Assembly (NCBI RefSeq): GCF_013408565.1
Contig: NZ_JACBZX010000001.1
Coordinates: 1,240,001 to 1,304,000, forward strand
Direction of reading: 5' to 3'
DNA from: Janibacter alkaliphilus
GTDB taxonomy: Bacteria; Actinomycetota; Actinomycetes; Actinomycetales; Dermatophilaceae
DNA length: 64,000 nt
Shown here: piece by piece, positions 1 through 8,098 of the stretch
How positions within the stretch are numbered: the stretch's first letter is position 1
Layout of the letters: each line of letters begins with the position of its first letter
Program-made: the position numbers and the translations under genes
The notes under the pieces: model-generated
Told to the model about the DNA's origin: nothing
What the model saw: the letters and a program-made list of their open reading frames with translations, nothing else
The model's database searches: none

Positions 1-734
1 ACATCCTGCTCCAACGGGTCTCCGGAGTTTCCCAGGAAGTGCTGCAGGTTCCGGGACGCATCCGGCCAGGCACCGGCCAGCGCCAGGGCGCCCGCCTCTG
101 CCGCGTACTTGGTGGCGAAGTCCTTGGGGCTGGCCCACTCCGAGTCGTACTCACCGGCACCCTGGTCGGGAGGAGACCACTTCGGTGGTTCGGGTTGCTC
201 GTCCAGATCGGTCCCGGGGACGGGCTCACCGAGTCCCTTGGGCGGCGGGCTGCCACCGTCGGTCCCGTCCGAGCCCTCGCCGCTGCTACCTCGTCGGTCG
301 ACGCTCGTACGCCCACGGTCCTGTCGGGCGCCCTCGGCCTCGCGAGCGTGGTCGTCAGGACCAGCGTCGGTCGGCGGAGGCAGGGCCGCAGCGACCGTCG
401 CGGCGAGCGGGCTCGCGGCCGACGCCGCAGAAACCCCGTGCGGCGCCGCTGCTCCGGCGTGGGCGGCGCTGCCGTCGTCCTGCTGCTGTGCCTCCTCTTG
501 CAGGCGTCGACCGAATGCACCCAGTGCGTCACCAGCGGCGACGATCTGACCGCGTGCGTGCTGCCAGTCGACCGACATGCGGTCGAGGTCGGGTCCTGCC
601 CACGAACCAGCCAGCACCTCGATCATGCCCGTTCCGGAGCTCTCGACCTCGCGCATCCGGCCCGCCAGTGTCACCAGCTGGCTGCCGGTGCTCCTGAGCG
701 CGGCCGTGTCTGCGCCATGCGTGACCGGAGCCAT
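1..734 (-). CDS. WXG100-like secreted protein, N-terminal part (runs off left edge)
   Basis: Reading the minus strand from the ATG at 734, a frame of about 244 codons stays open to the window edge, so the gene is truncated here. Residues 1-85 look like the helix-turn-helix hairpin of ESX/WXG100 proteins, with the turn SWAGPD at residues 44-49. A low-complexity linker rich in Ala, Pro, Asp and Gly covers roughly 85-200. A more ordered part then begins with FATKYAAEAGALALAGAW. This plan is typical of large WXG100-headed effectors or polymorphic toxins exported by an ESX (type VII) system, but the C-terminal activity lies outside the window. An in-frame ATG at 749 is an alternative start; GTGGAG lies directly before the 734 ATG. 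Neither has an ideally spaced ribosome-binding site. Confidence 0.7.
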   Translation of the reverse strand, partial: MAPVTHGADTAALRSTGSQLVTLAGRMREVESSGTGMIEVLAGSWAGPDLDRMSVDWQHARGQIVAAGDALGAFGRRLQEEAQQQDDGSAAHAGAAAPHGVSAASAASPLAATVAAALPPPTDAGPDDHAREAEGARQDRGRTSVDRRGSSGEGSDGTDGGSPPPKGLGEPVPGTDLDEQPEPPKWSPPDQGAGEYDSEWASPKDFATKYAAEAGALALAGAWPDASRNLQHFLGNSGDPLEQD

Positions 735-881
735 CTCCACTACCCCCATGGTTGTCAGTCTCGGGCAACACGTGCTCGTCGGGAGGCTAGCCGTGCCCTG
801 GCGTGCGCGCGATGGGTAGCGCTCCCCACCACCAGCATGGTCGCCTCGGGAGGTGCGCCGGCGACGCGGCACGATGGAGGC

Positions 882-1898
882 ATGAGCACCCAGCGGTGGC
901 GAGCAGCACGCGAGCGCGTGCAGCCACGCCTGGACGAGCTCGCCGCGCGCCGGGACGCGCTGCGGCAGAGGGTGACCGACCGCGCGACGACCGCGGTGGA
1001 GGCATCCCCGGCGCCGGTGCGGACCGCCCTTCGCCTGGGGATCGCCACCGTTCGGGACGCGATGAAGGACCGGGTGCCCGGGCTGGCCGCCGAGGTCGCC
1101 CTCTTCACCCTCATCTCGCTGCCGGCGCTGGTGCTCGTCGTCCTCGGCTCGCTCGGCTACGTCGCCGAGGCGCTCGGAGAGGACGGCCAGGAGGAGCTGG
1201 AGCGGCTGGTCTTCACCGTGCCGAGCGCGGCGATGTCCGACTCCACCTACGCCGCCTACGAGTCGCTGGTCCGCCCGGTGCTGGAGTCGGGGCGGGTCGA
1301 CGTCATCGGCATCGGGCTGCTGCTCGGCCTGTGGACCGGCTCGCGCGCGATGAACCGCATCCTCGAGACGATCACCATCGCCTACGATCTGCCGCCGCGC
1401 GCCAGCCGCGGCCGCACCCGGCTGCTGGCGCTGGGCCTGACCGTGGCCGGCCTGCTCGGTGCGGTGACGATCCTGCCGCTGCTCGTCCTGGGGCCGCGGC
1501 TGATCCGCGCGCTCGCCCCTGACGGCATCGCCGACGCCACCCTGCAGCTCCTCGACTGGGCGTACTGGCCAGCGATGGGCGCACTGGTCATCGCCGCTCT
1601 GGCCACGCTCTACCACGTCGGGGTGCCCTGGCAGACCCCGTGGCGTCGCGACCTGCCCGGGGCCGTGCTGGCGATGGCGCTCTGGCTGGCCGCGGCGGCC
1701 GGGCTGCGCGCGTACCTCTTCTTCGAGGGCAGCAGCATCGAGGGCGGCGAGCAGGTCTACCAGCAGCTCGGCACTCCGATCGCCGTCGTGCTGTGGCTGT
1801 GGGTCTCGGCGATCGCGGTGCTGCTCGGGGCCGAGCTCAACGCCGAGATCGAGAAGGAGTGGCCGACCCGCACGACCGACTCCTCGGTGGCAGGGTGA
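882..1898 (+). CDS. YihY/BrkB-family inner membrane protein
   Basis: A 338-residue integral membrane protein of the YihY/virulence factor BrkB family. After a basic, helical N-terminus of about 70 residues come several hydrophobic segments: VALFTLISLPALVLVVLGSL, the stretch with GIGLLLGLWTGSRAMNRI, a Leu-rich helix near residues 185-205, and a last helix with VVLWLWVSAIAVLLGAELN, followed by the usual acidic end. Glycines and the WTGSRAMN motif fit the family. The family was once annotated as RNase BN, which is now rejected; its role is unknown. The frame is open far upstream, but the ATG at 882, preceded by GGAGG, opens the conserved part. The next gene starts five bases after the stop, so the two are probably co-transcribed. 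Confidence 0.85.
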   Translation: MSTQRWRAARERVQPRLDELAARRDALRQRVTDRATTAVEASPAPVRTALRLGIATVRDAMKDRVPGLAAEVALFTLISLPALVLVVLGSLGYVAEALGEDGQEELERLVFTVPSAAMSDSTYAAYESLVRPVLESGRVDVIGIGLLLGLWTGSRAMNRILETITIAYDLPPRASRGRTRLLALGLTVAGLLGAVTILPLLVLGPRLIRALAPDGIADATLQLLDWAYWPAMGALVIAALATLYHVGVPWQTPWRRDLPGAVLAMALWLAAAAGLRAYLFFEGSSIEGGEQVYQQLGTPIAVVLWLWVSAIAVLLGAELNAEIEKEWPTRTTDSSVAG

Positions 1899-1902
1899 GG
1901 TC

Positions 1903-3033
1903 ATGGCTCCTTCGCTGACCACCGTCCTGCAGCGCGCCGTCGACGACGGCACCGTCCCCGGAGCGGTCGCCCTGCTCTCCCGCGACGGGCAGCGCGAGCT
2001 CGTCGCCGTCGGGCGGATGGCGCTCGACGGGCCGCCGATGCGCGCGGACGCGGTCATGCAGGTCCAGTCGATGACGAAGGCGGTGACCGCCGTCGCCGCC
2101 CTCCGCCTCGTCGAGCAGGGGCGGCTCGACCTCGACGAGCCGGTCGCGCGGTGGCTGCCCGAGCTCGCCGAACCGCGGGTGCTGGCGCGCCACGACGGGC
2201 CGCTGGAGGAGACCGTGGCCGCCGCGCGGCCGATCACCGTGCGCCACCTGCTCACCTGCACCAGCGGCCTGGGCATCGTCGACCCGACCAGCCCGCTGGG
2301 CGCAGCCATGCAGGAGGCCGGGCTGGAGGCCGGGGCCGAGCCGCCGCCGGTCGGCGCCGACGAGTGGCTGGCCGCGCTCGCCGATCTGCCGCTGGTGGGG
2401 CAGCCGGGCGAGGTGTGGCGCTACCACCACTCCTTCGCCGTACTCGGGGTGCTGCTCTCCCGGGTCGTCGACCGCCCGCTGGGCGAGCACCTGCGCGCGG
2501 ATGTCTTCGACCCGCTCGGCATGCCCGACACCGGCTTCTGGGTGCCGCAGGACGACCTCGAGCGGCTGCCCGCCGCCTACCGCCACGAGCCGGGCGGGCT
2601 GGTCGAGACGATGCCGCTGCACGGCGGCTTCTACGCCGGGCCGGCCCCCTTCGACGTCAGCCACGGGGAGCTCGTCTCGACGGCCTCGGACTACGCCACC
2701 TTCGCGCAGATGCTCGCCGGCGGCGGCATGGGTGGCGGGCGGCGCTATCTCTCCCGGGAGTCGGTGGCGATGATGACCAGCGACCAGGTCGATGCCGCGC
2801 TGAAGACGCCGGAGAGCTTCCCGTACGGGCCGGGCTTCTGGGATGGGATGGGCTGGGGCTTCGGCGTCGGGGTGCAGACGTCCGGGCCGCACGCGGGCCG
2901 GTTCGGCTGGTCCGGTGGGCAGGGCAGCGACGTGTGGGTCGATCCCCGCGGCACCCTCGCGGTGCTGCTCACCCAGGTCGAGATGGGACCGGAGGTCATG
3001 GGGCTCTTCATCGAGATCCAGGAGCTCGGCTGA
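1903..3033 (+). CDS. Serine hydrolase, beta-lactamase/class C (DUF-type esterase) family
   Basis: A 376-residue member of the beta-lactamase superfamily (Pfam Beta-lactamase). The catalytic SxxK motif is SMTK at residues 56-59. The second motif Y-x-N appears as YHH in WRYHHSFAVLG, and a GGQG stretch near residue 340 stands where the KTG/HxG motif lies. The conserved HLLTCTSGLG segment is present. No signal peptide is seen, so it is likely cytoplasmic, as with many esterase EstB-like or 6-aminohexanoate-dimer hydrolase-like proteins; the substrate cannot be read. The GTGAGG sequence just before the ATG also carries the stop of the BrkB gene, indicating translational coupling. Confidence 0.88.
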   Translation: MAPSLTTVLQRAVDDGTVPGAVALLSRDGQRELVAVGRMALDGPPMRADAVMQVQSMTKAVTAVAALRLVEQGRLDLDEPVARWLPELAEPRVLARHDGPLEETVAAARPITVRHLLTCTSGLGIVDPTSPLGAAMQEAGLEAGAEPPPVGADEWLAALADLPLVGQPGEVWRYHHSFAVLGVLLSRVVDRPLGEHLRADVFDPLGMPDTGFWVPQDDLERLPAAYRHEPGGLVETMPLHGGFYAGPAPFDVSHGELVSTASDYATFAQMLAGGGMGGGRRYLSRESVAMMTSDQVDAALKTPESFPYGPGFWDGMGWGFGVGVQTSGPHAGRFGWSGGQGSDVWVDPRGTLAVLLTQVEMGPEVMGLFIEIQELG

Positions 3034-3064
3034 CCCGTCCGGGCGCCACTCCTAGGGTGAGCGC

Positions 3065-4108
3065 ATGCGCGCTGTGGTGATCGACGAGGTCGGGGTCGAG
3101 CCGACGGTCCAGGACGTACCGGACCCGACGTGCCCGCCGGGCGGGGCCGTCCTCGATGTTGCGGCGACCGGCGTGTGCCGCTCGGACTGGCACGTGCTCG
3201 CCGGCCACGACCCGGTGACCCTGCCGCACGTGCCGGGGCACGAGTTGGTCGGCACGATCCGTGAGGTCGGCGAGGGCGTGACCCGGTGGCGCGTCGGCGA
3301 CCGGGTGACCACCCCCTTCGTCTGCGGGTGCGGACGCTGCGCGCTCTGTGCGGCGGGGGAAAGCCAGGTGTGCCCGGATCAGCGGCAGCCCGGCTTCAGC
3401 GACTGGGGCTCGTACGCCGAGCAGGTCGCGCTGCATGCCGCCGACCACAACATCGTCGCCGTGCCGGAGACGATGCGCGACGAGACCGCAGCCGCGCTCG
3501 GCTGCCGCTTCGCCACATCCTACCGGGCGGTGGCCCAGCACGGCGGGGTGCGTGCGGATCAGTGGGTGGCGGTGCACGGCGCGGGCGGCGCGGGGCTGTC
3601 CGCGGTGCTCGTGGCGAAGGCGCTCGGCGCGCGTGCCGTCGTAGTCGACCTCGCACCGGCGGCTCTGGAACGCGCCACCGCGCTCGGAGTCGACGCCGCC
3701 ATCGACGGACGCGGGCTGGACCCGGCCGCGATCGCTGCGGCGGTGCACGAGGTGACGGACGGTGGGGCGCACGTGTCCATCGACGCCTTCGGGTCGCCCG
3801 CCGCGGCTACGGCATCCGTGCTGTCGCTGCGCCGCCGCGGACGGCACGTCCAGGTCGGCCTGCTCTTCGGCGACGCGGCGCAGATCCCGCTGCCGATGGA
3901 CCGGATCATCGCCTGGGAGCTGGCCGTCCACGGAAGCCACGGCCTCGCCGCCGCCGACTACCCGGTGATGCTGGATCTCGTGACGCGTGCCGGCATCGAC
4001 CTCGACACCCTCGTCGGCCGGGTCGTCGGGCTGGACGAGGCTCCGGCCGCGCTGGCCTCGCTCGGTGAGACACCCGCCAGCGCTGGCGTCACCGTCATCC
4101 GTCCCTGA
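3065..4108 (+). CDS. Zinc-dependent alcohol dehydrogenase
   Basis: A 347-residue medium-chain dehydrogenase/reductase. The catalytic zinc ligands are visible as CRSDWH near residue 38 and GHE near residue 59. The four-cysteine structural zinc lobe is CGCGRCALC...C around residues 88-103. A nucleotide-binding fold follows with GAGGAGLSAV near 171, and D196 ends strand 2, suggesting NAD(H). It should oxidise an alcohol or reduce an aldehyde in the cytoplasm; the substrate is not predictable. It lies 31 bases after the serine hydrolase in the same direction and may share its transcript. Length and motif order are those of the family. Confidence 0.9.
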   Translation: MRAVVIDEVGVEPTVQDVPDPTCPPGGAVLDVAATGVCRSDWHVLAGHDPVTLPHVPGHELVGTIREVGEGVTRWRVGDRVTTPFVCGCGRCALCAAGESQVCPDQRQPGFSDWGSYAEQVALHAADHNIVAVPETMRDETAAALGCRFATSYRAVAQHGGVRADQWVAVHGAGGAGLSAVLVAKALGARAVVVDLAPAALERATALGVDAAIDGRGLDPAAIAAAVHEVTDGGAHVSIDAFGSPAAATASVLSLRRRGRHVQVGLLFGDAAQIPLPMDRIIAWELAVHGSHGLAAADYPVMLDLVTRAGIDLDTLVGRVVGLDEAPAALASLGETPASAGVTVIRP

Positions 4109-4419
4109 ACTCTTGCGTCCGGGCTGCATCTCGAGGCTAGGCACATCCCCCTTCGGGTGCCTCCGTCGGTGCGTCACCTCATGAGCCAGAGGCCTGCGAC
4201 TTGAGGGGGAGACGACTTTGGGACGGAAGTGGCTTGGGGAGCGGGCAAGCCTGACCGGCGCAGTGCCAGCCGTGCGCCCTGGTCCGCCACACGGGGCACC
4301 GACGTAGGCGCGCGGACGCGCTGCCCGGCGGCTCTGGCCGGCGTGACCGGCGACGTCTCGATGCGACACGCTACAGATGTATGCAGTGAAGACTAGACAG
4401 CCGGATAGGTTGCGATCTC
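4109..4419. other. 311-base non-coding gap at the left border of an accessory patch
   Basis: No convincing reading frame lies here: frames on both strands are Arg/Gly-rich, without an initiation site or recognisable protein. The only structure seen is a small hairpin at its left end (listed separately). Base use towards the right is less GC-rich, and TATGCAGTGAAGACTAG precedes the ATPase gene, which may hold its promoter, but no clean -35/-10 pair can be assigned. The gap begins the 4.1-6.8 kb patch that contains gene remnants. Confidence 0.5.
4139..4162 (+). terminator. Possible weak terminator after the alcohol dehydrogenase
   Basis: AGGCAC at 4139-4144 pairs with GTGCCT at 4157-4162, enclosing a C/T-rich loop, 30 bases after the dehydrogenase stop. 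The stem is only six pairs and no T-run follows, so termination is uncertain. Confidence 0.3.
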
Positions 4420-5634
4420 ATGGATCCGGTGACTAACCCCTACGCCCCTGGTGCGGGTCAGCGCCCGCCCGAGCTCGCCGGTCGCGACGACCAGCTGGAC
4501 ACCTTCGCGGTCGTGCTCAAGCGGGTCGCGGCCGGGCGCCCGGATCGTTCGCTCGTGCTCACCGGTCTGCGCGGGGTCGGCAAGACCGTGCTGCTCAACC
4601 AGCTCCGCTCGGCGGCGGTGCGGGCGAAGTGGGGGACCGGCAAGCTCGAGGCCAGGCCGGATCAGCGGCTGCGGCGCCCGCTGGCCGGCGCGCTGCACCA
4701 GGCGGTGCGCGAGCTCGGGCACACCCGGGACGAGGAGGTCGAGCACGTCCTCGGGGTGATCAAGTCCTTCGTGCAGCGCGACGCCGCGCCCGGTACCAAG
4801 CTGCGCGACCAGTGGAACCCCGGCATCGATGCACCTGCCGTCAAGGGCCGCGCCGACTCTGGTGACATCGAGATCGACCTCGTCGAGCTGCTCACCGACG
4901 TCGGTGGGCTGGCCGCCGACCTCGGCCGCGGGGTGGCGGTCTTCATCGACGAGATGCAGGACCTCGGGGCGGACGACGTCTCGGCGCTGTGCGCGGCCTG
5001 CCACGAGATCAGCCAGTCGGGGCTGCCGGTGATCGTCGTCGGGGCCGGGCTGCCGCACCTGCCCGCGGTGCTGTCGGCGAGCAAGTCGTACTCCGAGCGG
5101 CTCTTCCGCTACGTGCTCATCGACCGGCTGCCGCGGGAGATGGCCGAGCGGGCGCTGACTCTGCCCGCCTCGGACGAGGGCGCGGAGTACGAGCCGGCCG
5201 CGCTGGAGGCGCTCTACGCGGCGACCGGCGGCTACCCCTACTTCATCCAGGCCTACGGGAAGTCGGTGTGGGACAAGGCCCCTCGCTCACCGATCACCCC
5301 CGACGACGTCACCGTGGCGGCACCGGAGGCTGAAGCGGAGCTCGCCGTCGGCTTCTTTGGCTCTCGCTACGAGCGGGCGACGCCGGGGGAGCGTGAGTAC
5401 CTGCGGGCGATGGCCGACGTGGCTGCCGACATCGCCGAGAAGGGGGAGGAACCGCTCGACGAGATCCAGTCCGTCGCCACCTCCGAGGTCGCCACCCACC
5501 TCGGCAAGAAGCCCCAGTCCCTCTCGCCCGCGCGCGACGCCCTGCTCAAGAAGGGCCTCATCTACTCCGGGGAGCGGGGGCGTATCGCCTTCACCGTCCC
5601 CCACTTCGGGCGGTACCTGCGCGAGCAGACGTGA
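4420..5634 (+). CDS. AAA/STAND-like ATPase with C-terminal helical domain
   Basis: A 404-residue cytoplasmic ATPase. Walker A is GLRGVGKT near residues 49-56; Walker B is VFIDEMQDL around 174-182, where the Glu would activate water. GAGLPHLP near residue 208 resembles a sensor 1 region, and GGYPYFIQ near 270 is typical of AAA_16/ORC-like P-loop proteins. The last 100 residues (PGEREYLRAMAD ... FTVPHFGRYLRE) look like a winged helix, including SEVATHLGKKPQSLSPARDAL, the kind of domain that binds DNA in replication-initiator-like and STAND proteins. Function is unknown; relatives occur singly in actinobacterial genomes and near mobile DNA. It faces the EcsC-like gene convergently, with a 22-base gap. 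Confidence 0.75.
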   Translation: MDPVTNPYAPGAGQRPPELAGRDDQLDTFAVVLKRVAAGRPDRSLVLTGLRGVGKTVLLNQLRSAAVRAKWGTGKLEARPDQRLRRPLAGALHQAVRELGHTRDEEVEHVLGVIKSFVQRDAAPGTKLRDQWNPGIDAPAVKGRADSGDIEIDLVELLTDVGGLAADLGRGVAVFIDEMQDLGADDVSALCAACHEISQSGLPVIVVGAGLPHLPAVLSASKSYSERLFRYVLIDRLPREMAERALTLPASDEGAEYEPAALEALYAATGGYPYFIQAYGKSVWDKAPRSPITPDDVTVAAPEAEAELAVGFFGSRYERATPGEREYLRAMADVAADIAEKGEEPLDEIQSVATSEVATHLGKKPQSLSPARDALLKKGLIYSGERGRIAFTVPHFGRYLREQT

Positions 5635-5656
5635 TACAGGTGGCGCGAGATCGACC

Positions 5657-6358
5657 TCAGCCCCAGTCCTTCGCCGCGGCGCGCAGCGATGACCGGTCGA
5701 ACGTGGTGCCACAGTGCTCCGATAGAAGCTTGAGCAGCTCGCTCTCCTCGCGACTCACCCGACCTTCGACCGCAGCGGCGAGGAGGGCCCCGTCGTAGAT
5801 GTGCTCACGCGCTCCCTTCGCCTCCGCGATCTTCGTCAGCACCAGATCTCGATCGACCTGGATCGTGTCCCGGACCGCTCCGAGCGCGTCGAGCTCGGGG
5901 GCATGCTCTCCGGCCATCTTGGTCAGCCAGTAGTTCGTTCCCGCAGTGAGCGGGATGCCCACCACAGGCACGGAGAACTTGATGAGGTTCCGCTGCAGGA
6001 GGTATCTCCCCACGACCGGCAAGCTCCTGACCGACTGCAGGACCGCGCCGCTGAAGACCTTCCTGACCAGCGGGCGTACGAAGGCTGGCGCGGCCTTGAC
6101 AGCGACCCCGCTCGTTGCTTCGCCTGCCTTGATCGCGAACGTGATCCGGATGAACTTCCACAGGTCCTCGGGATCCTCCAGATCTAGTGGGATCCCGTAG
6201 AGCGCCGCGATGTCGTACGCCAACCGCAGCTGAAGCTGCGAGGTGAAGGTCAGATCTACCGCGAAGCTCGTCGCGCCGGCAGGCACTGTCAGAGCCGAGG
6301 CTCCACCTCCTGAACCGATTCGGCTTGCTGCCCAGGGCTTCTCGCTCGTCGGTGGCAT
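5657..6358 (-). CDS. EcsC-like membrane-associated protein, N-terminus possibly lost
   Basis: A 233-residue protein resembling EcsC/YaaH-like bacterial proteins: the segment FTSQLQLRLAYDIAALYGI near residues 38-56 is their conserved helix, followed by DLEDPEDLWKFI and a Gly/Ala-rich region with hydrophobic helices (LIKFSVPVVGIPLTAGTN). The C-terminal 45 residues (GALLAAAVEGRVSREESELL...) look like a TerB-like helical tail. EcsC proteins usually carry a further helical stretch before the conserved helix. Here the first 25 residues are Pro/Ser/Gly-rich and lie on the antisense of a glyoxalase-fold remnant, so the true N-terminus may have been replaced when this segment arrived. The family's function is not known. 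Confidence 0.6.
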   Translation of the reverse strand: MPPTSEKPWAASRIGSGGGASALTVPAGATSFAVDLTFTSQLQLRLAYDIAALYGIPLDLEDPEDLWKFIRITFAIKAGEATSGVAVKAAPAFVRPLVRKVFSGAVLQSVRSLPVVGRYLLQRNLIKFSVPVVGIPLTAGTNYWLTKMAGEHAPELDALGAVRDTIQVDRDLVLTKIAEAKGAREHIYDGALLAAAVEGRVSREESELLKLLSEHCGTTFDRSSLRAAAKDWG

Positions 6359-6443
6359 CGGCGAGTGGCAGGACCAGTGGCGGATGACCTACGTCCGCGG
6401 CCCCGAGGGGATCATCGTCGCGCTCGCGGAGCGGCTCACCTGA
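6345..6443 (+). pseudogene. 3' remnant of a VOC (glyoxalase-fold) gene
   Basis: The plus-strand frame ending at the TGA at 6441-6443 reads LVGGIGEWQDQWRMTYVR followed by GPEGIIVALAE. This is the characteristic last strand of VOC-family proteins (YVRGPEGIIVALAE), but nothing upstream continues the fold: the left part of the frame is antisense to the EcsC-like gene. Only about 33 codons survive, so it is a decayed fragment. It lies directly beside a broken dehydrogenase gene, marking a recombination joint. Confidence 0.7.
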
Positions 6444-6449
6444 TCGTCG

Positions 6450-6806
6450 GTGCCTGACCGCCAGCATCTGCCCGGGTGAGTTGGCGCCGATGGCCGCCGA
6501 GACGTCCTCGGCGGAGGCGGTGTCGAGCCCGAGGTCCCGGAAGACCGCCGCGTTGTTCACCCACCCGGTCAGCGGCGCCAGGTCCTCCGCGAGCTCCGCG
6601 GCCTGCACCGCAGCAGCAGGATCCGCAGCATCGGCACGAAGGTGGTGGACCCGCGAGTGGTCGTGGTCGCTTGGGCTCGGGTCGAGGACGACGACGTGTC
6701 CGTCGTGGGCGAGATGCGCGGCGACCTCCCGCCCCACCCCGCCGGAGCCGCCGGTGACGACCACGGAGCGCTCCTGGCCGGTAGAAAGGTCTGTCGCTGA
6801 GGTCAC
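6450..6806 (-). pseudogene. 5' remnant of a short-chain dehydrogenase/reductase
   Basis: From a GTG at 6806, about 119 codons encode the N-terminal half of an SDR. The NAD(P) motif TGGSGGVG is at residues 18-25, an Asp at the end of strand 2 is near 42, and the NNA motif is at 84-86. The similarity ends abruptly at GQMLAVRH, just before the catalytic Ser-Tyr-Lys region; beyond this the frame runs antisense to the VOC remnant. With no active-site tetrad the product cannot be a working enzyme. The 5' end abuts the DUF2461 gene, which is intact and divergent. Confidence 0.75.
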
Positions 6807-6866
6807 CCGCCCAGGCTAGGAGCTGCCACCGCCCGACGGTGTCGGTGAGCGGGGCAGGATGGACCC

Positions 6867-7499
6867 ATGCCCGCCCCCTTCACCGGCATCCCGCACGCCG
6901 CCACCGACTTCTACGCCGGGCTCGAGCTCGACAACACCAAGGCGTACTGGGACGCCCACCGCGAGGCCTACCAGCGCGACGTCCGCGAGCCGATGACGGC
7001 GCTGCTCGCCGAGCTCGACGACTACGGCGAGGCCAAGCTCTTCCGCCCCAACCGGGACGTGCGCTTCTCGGCGGACAAGAGCCCGTACAAGACCCACCAG
7101 GGCGGCTACATCCCGGCCGCCGACGCCACCGGTTGGTACGTCGAGGTGTCGGCCGACGGCTTCAAGATCGGGGGCGGCTGCTACCGGCTCGACCCGCCGC
7201 GGCTCACGGCGCTGCGCGCCGCCATCGACGCCCCGAGCACCGGCCAGGAGCTGCAGCGGGTCACCGACCGGCTCCGCGAGCAGGGCTGGTCCATCGACGG
7301 CGACCAGGTCAAGACGACCCCGCGGGGCTGGAGCGTCGACCACCCCCGCATCGAGCTGCTGCGGCACAAGACGCTCAGCGCCTCGGTCTGGATCGACGAC
7401 GGCGACATCGTCACCACCGAGCGCCTCGTCGGTGAGGTGCGCGAGCGCTTCGAGCAGGTCCGGCCGCTCGTGGAGATCATCGCCGCCACCGCCCGCTGA
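6867..7499 (+). CDS. DUF2461 family protein
   Basis: A 210-residue protein of the DUF2461/TIGR02453 family, recognised from FYAGLELDNTKAYWDAHR near the start, FRPNRDVRFSADKSPYKTH around residues 68-86, the Gly-rich YVEVSADGFKIGGGCY, and the closing E-R-F-E-Q-V-x-P-L. Length is normal for the family. No enzymatic role is established; the conserved Arg/Lys/His residues suggest an anionic ligand. It has no signal peptide and stands alone, divergent from the dehydrogenase remnant and 53 bases before a lipoprotein gene on the same strand. Confidence 0.85.
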   Translation: MPAPFTGIPHAATDFYAGLELDNTKAYWDAHREAYQRDVREPMTALLAELDDYGEAKLFRPNRDVRFSADKSPYKTHQGGYIPAADATGWYVEVSADGFKIGGGCYRLDPPRLTALRAAIDAPSTGQELQRVTDRLREQGWSIDGDQVKTTPRGWSVDHPRIELLRHKTLSASVWIDDGDIVTTERLVGEVRERFEQVRPLVEIIAATAR

Positions 7500-7552
7500 G
7501 AGGGCAGTGCTCCCCATGGTGGGCCGGCGATCCCCGGCATAGCGTCACGGCC

Positions 7553-8098
7553 ATGACGAGTGACAGCACCGCCAGGTGCCGGACCATCCGCCCACCGCGA
7601 CCCAGCGCCGCCGGGATGCCGACGGCCACGCGGCGGGCGGCCGCGCTGTCCACGCTCGCCCTGTCGGCCCCCGTGCTGCTGGCCGCGTGCGGCACGAGCG
7701 GCCCTGCCGAGCCGGCCGGCACGATCACCGTGACGGCCACGGACTGGAGCGGCTGGCGGACCCCATCTCCCTCGCCCCCGACCTCGGGCACCGCGAGCAG
7801 CGCCAGCACCCCCGACGGCCCGACCGAGGTCGAGCTGCCGGCGAGCGAGGGCGCTTCGGTCGACGTGGAGACCCTCACCGGGGAGCTCACCATCACCGTC
7901 ACCGACGTCGACGACGACGAGGTCGAGCTGGAGACCAGCCAGGGCATGTCGCTGAAGGGAGAGGGCGGGATCAGCCTCACCGACGTGCCGGACGAGTTCA
8001 CCCTCGCGGCCGGGGAGACCCTCGCTCTCTCCACCCCGACGATGGACGCGGGCACCACCGTCGAGCTCACCTGGGAGCAGCCCGGCGCCACCTCCTAG
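7553..8098 (+). CDS. Small secreted lipoprotein of unknown function
   Basis: The protein has a lipoprotein signal with lipobox LLAAC. From the ATG at 7553 the Cys is residue 46. From the in-frame ATG at 7616 (MPTATRR...) it is residue 25, a more usual signal length, so the shorter 160-residue form is likely. The mature part begins with a Ser/Pro/Thr-rich linker and then a small beta-rich domain with alternating acidic patches (TDVDDDEVELETSQGMSL). No known family is recognised. It is anchored to the outer face of the membrane by inference. Its stop overlaps the 3' end of the convergent ABC importer by four bases. Confidence 0.65.
   Translation: MTSDSTARCRTIRPPRPSAAGMPTATRRAAALSTLALSAPVLLAACGTSGPAEPAGTITVTATDWSGWRTPSPSPPTSGTASSASTPDGPTEVELPASEGASVDVETLTGELTITVTDVDDDEVELETSQGMSLKGEGGISLTDVPDEFTLAAGETLALSTPTMDAGTTVELTWEQPGATS

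Noticed and set aside
5805..6806. One continuous dehydrogenase of about 333 residues
   Set aside because: Only the first 119 residues are SDR-like; the rest reads other genes in the wrong frame or in antisense. It is a broken gene, not an enzyme.
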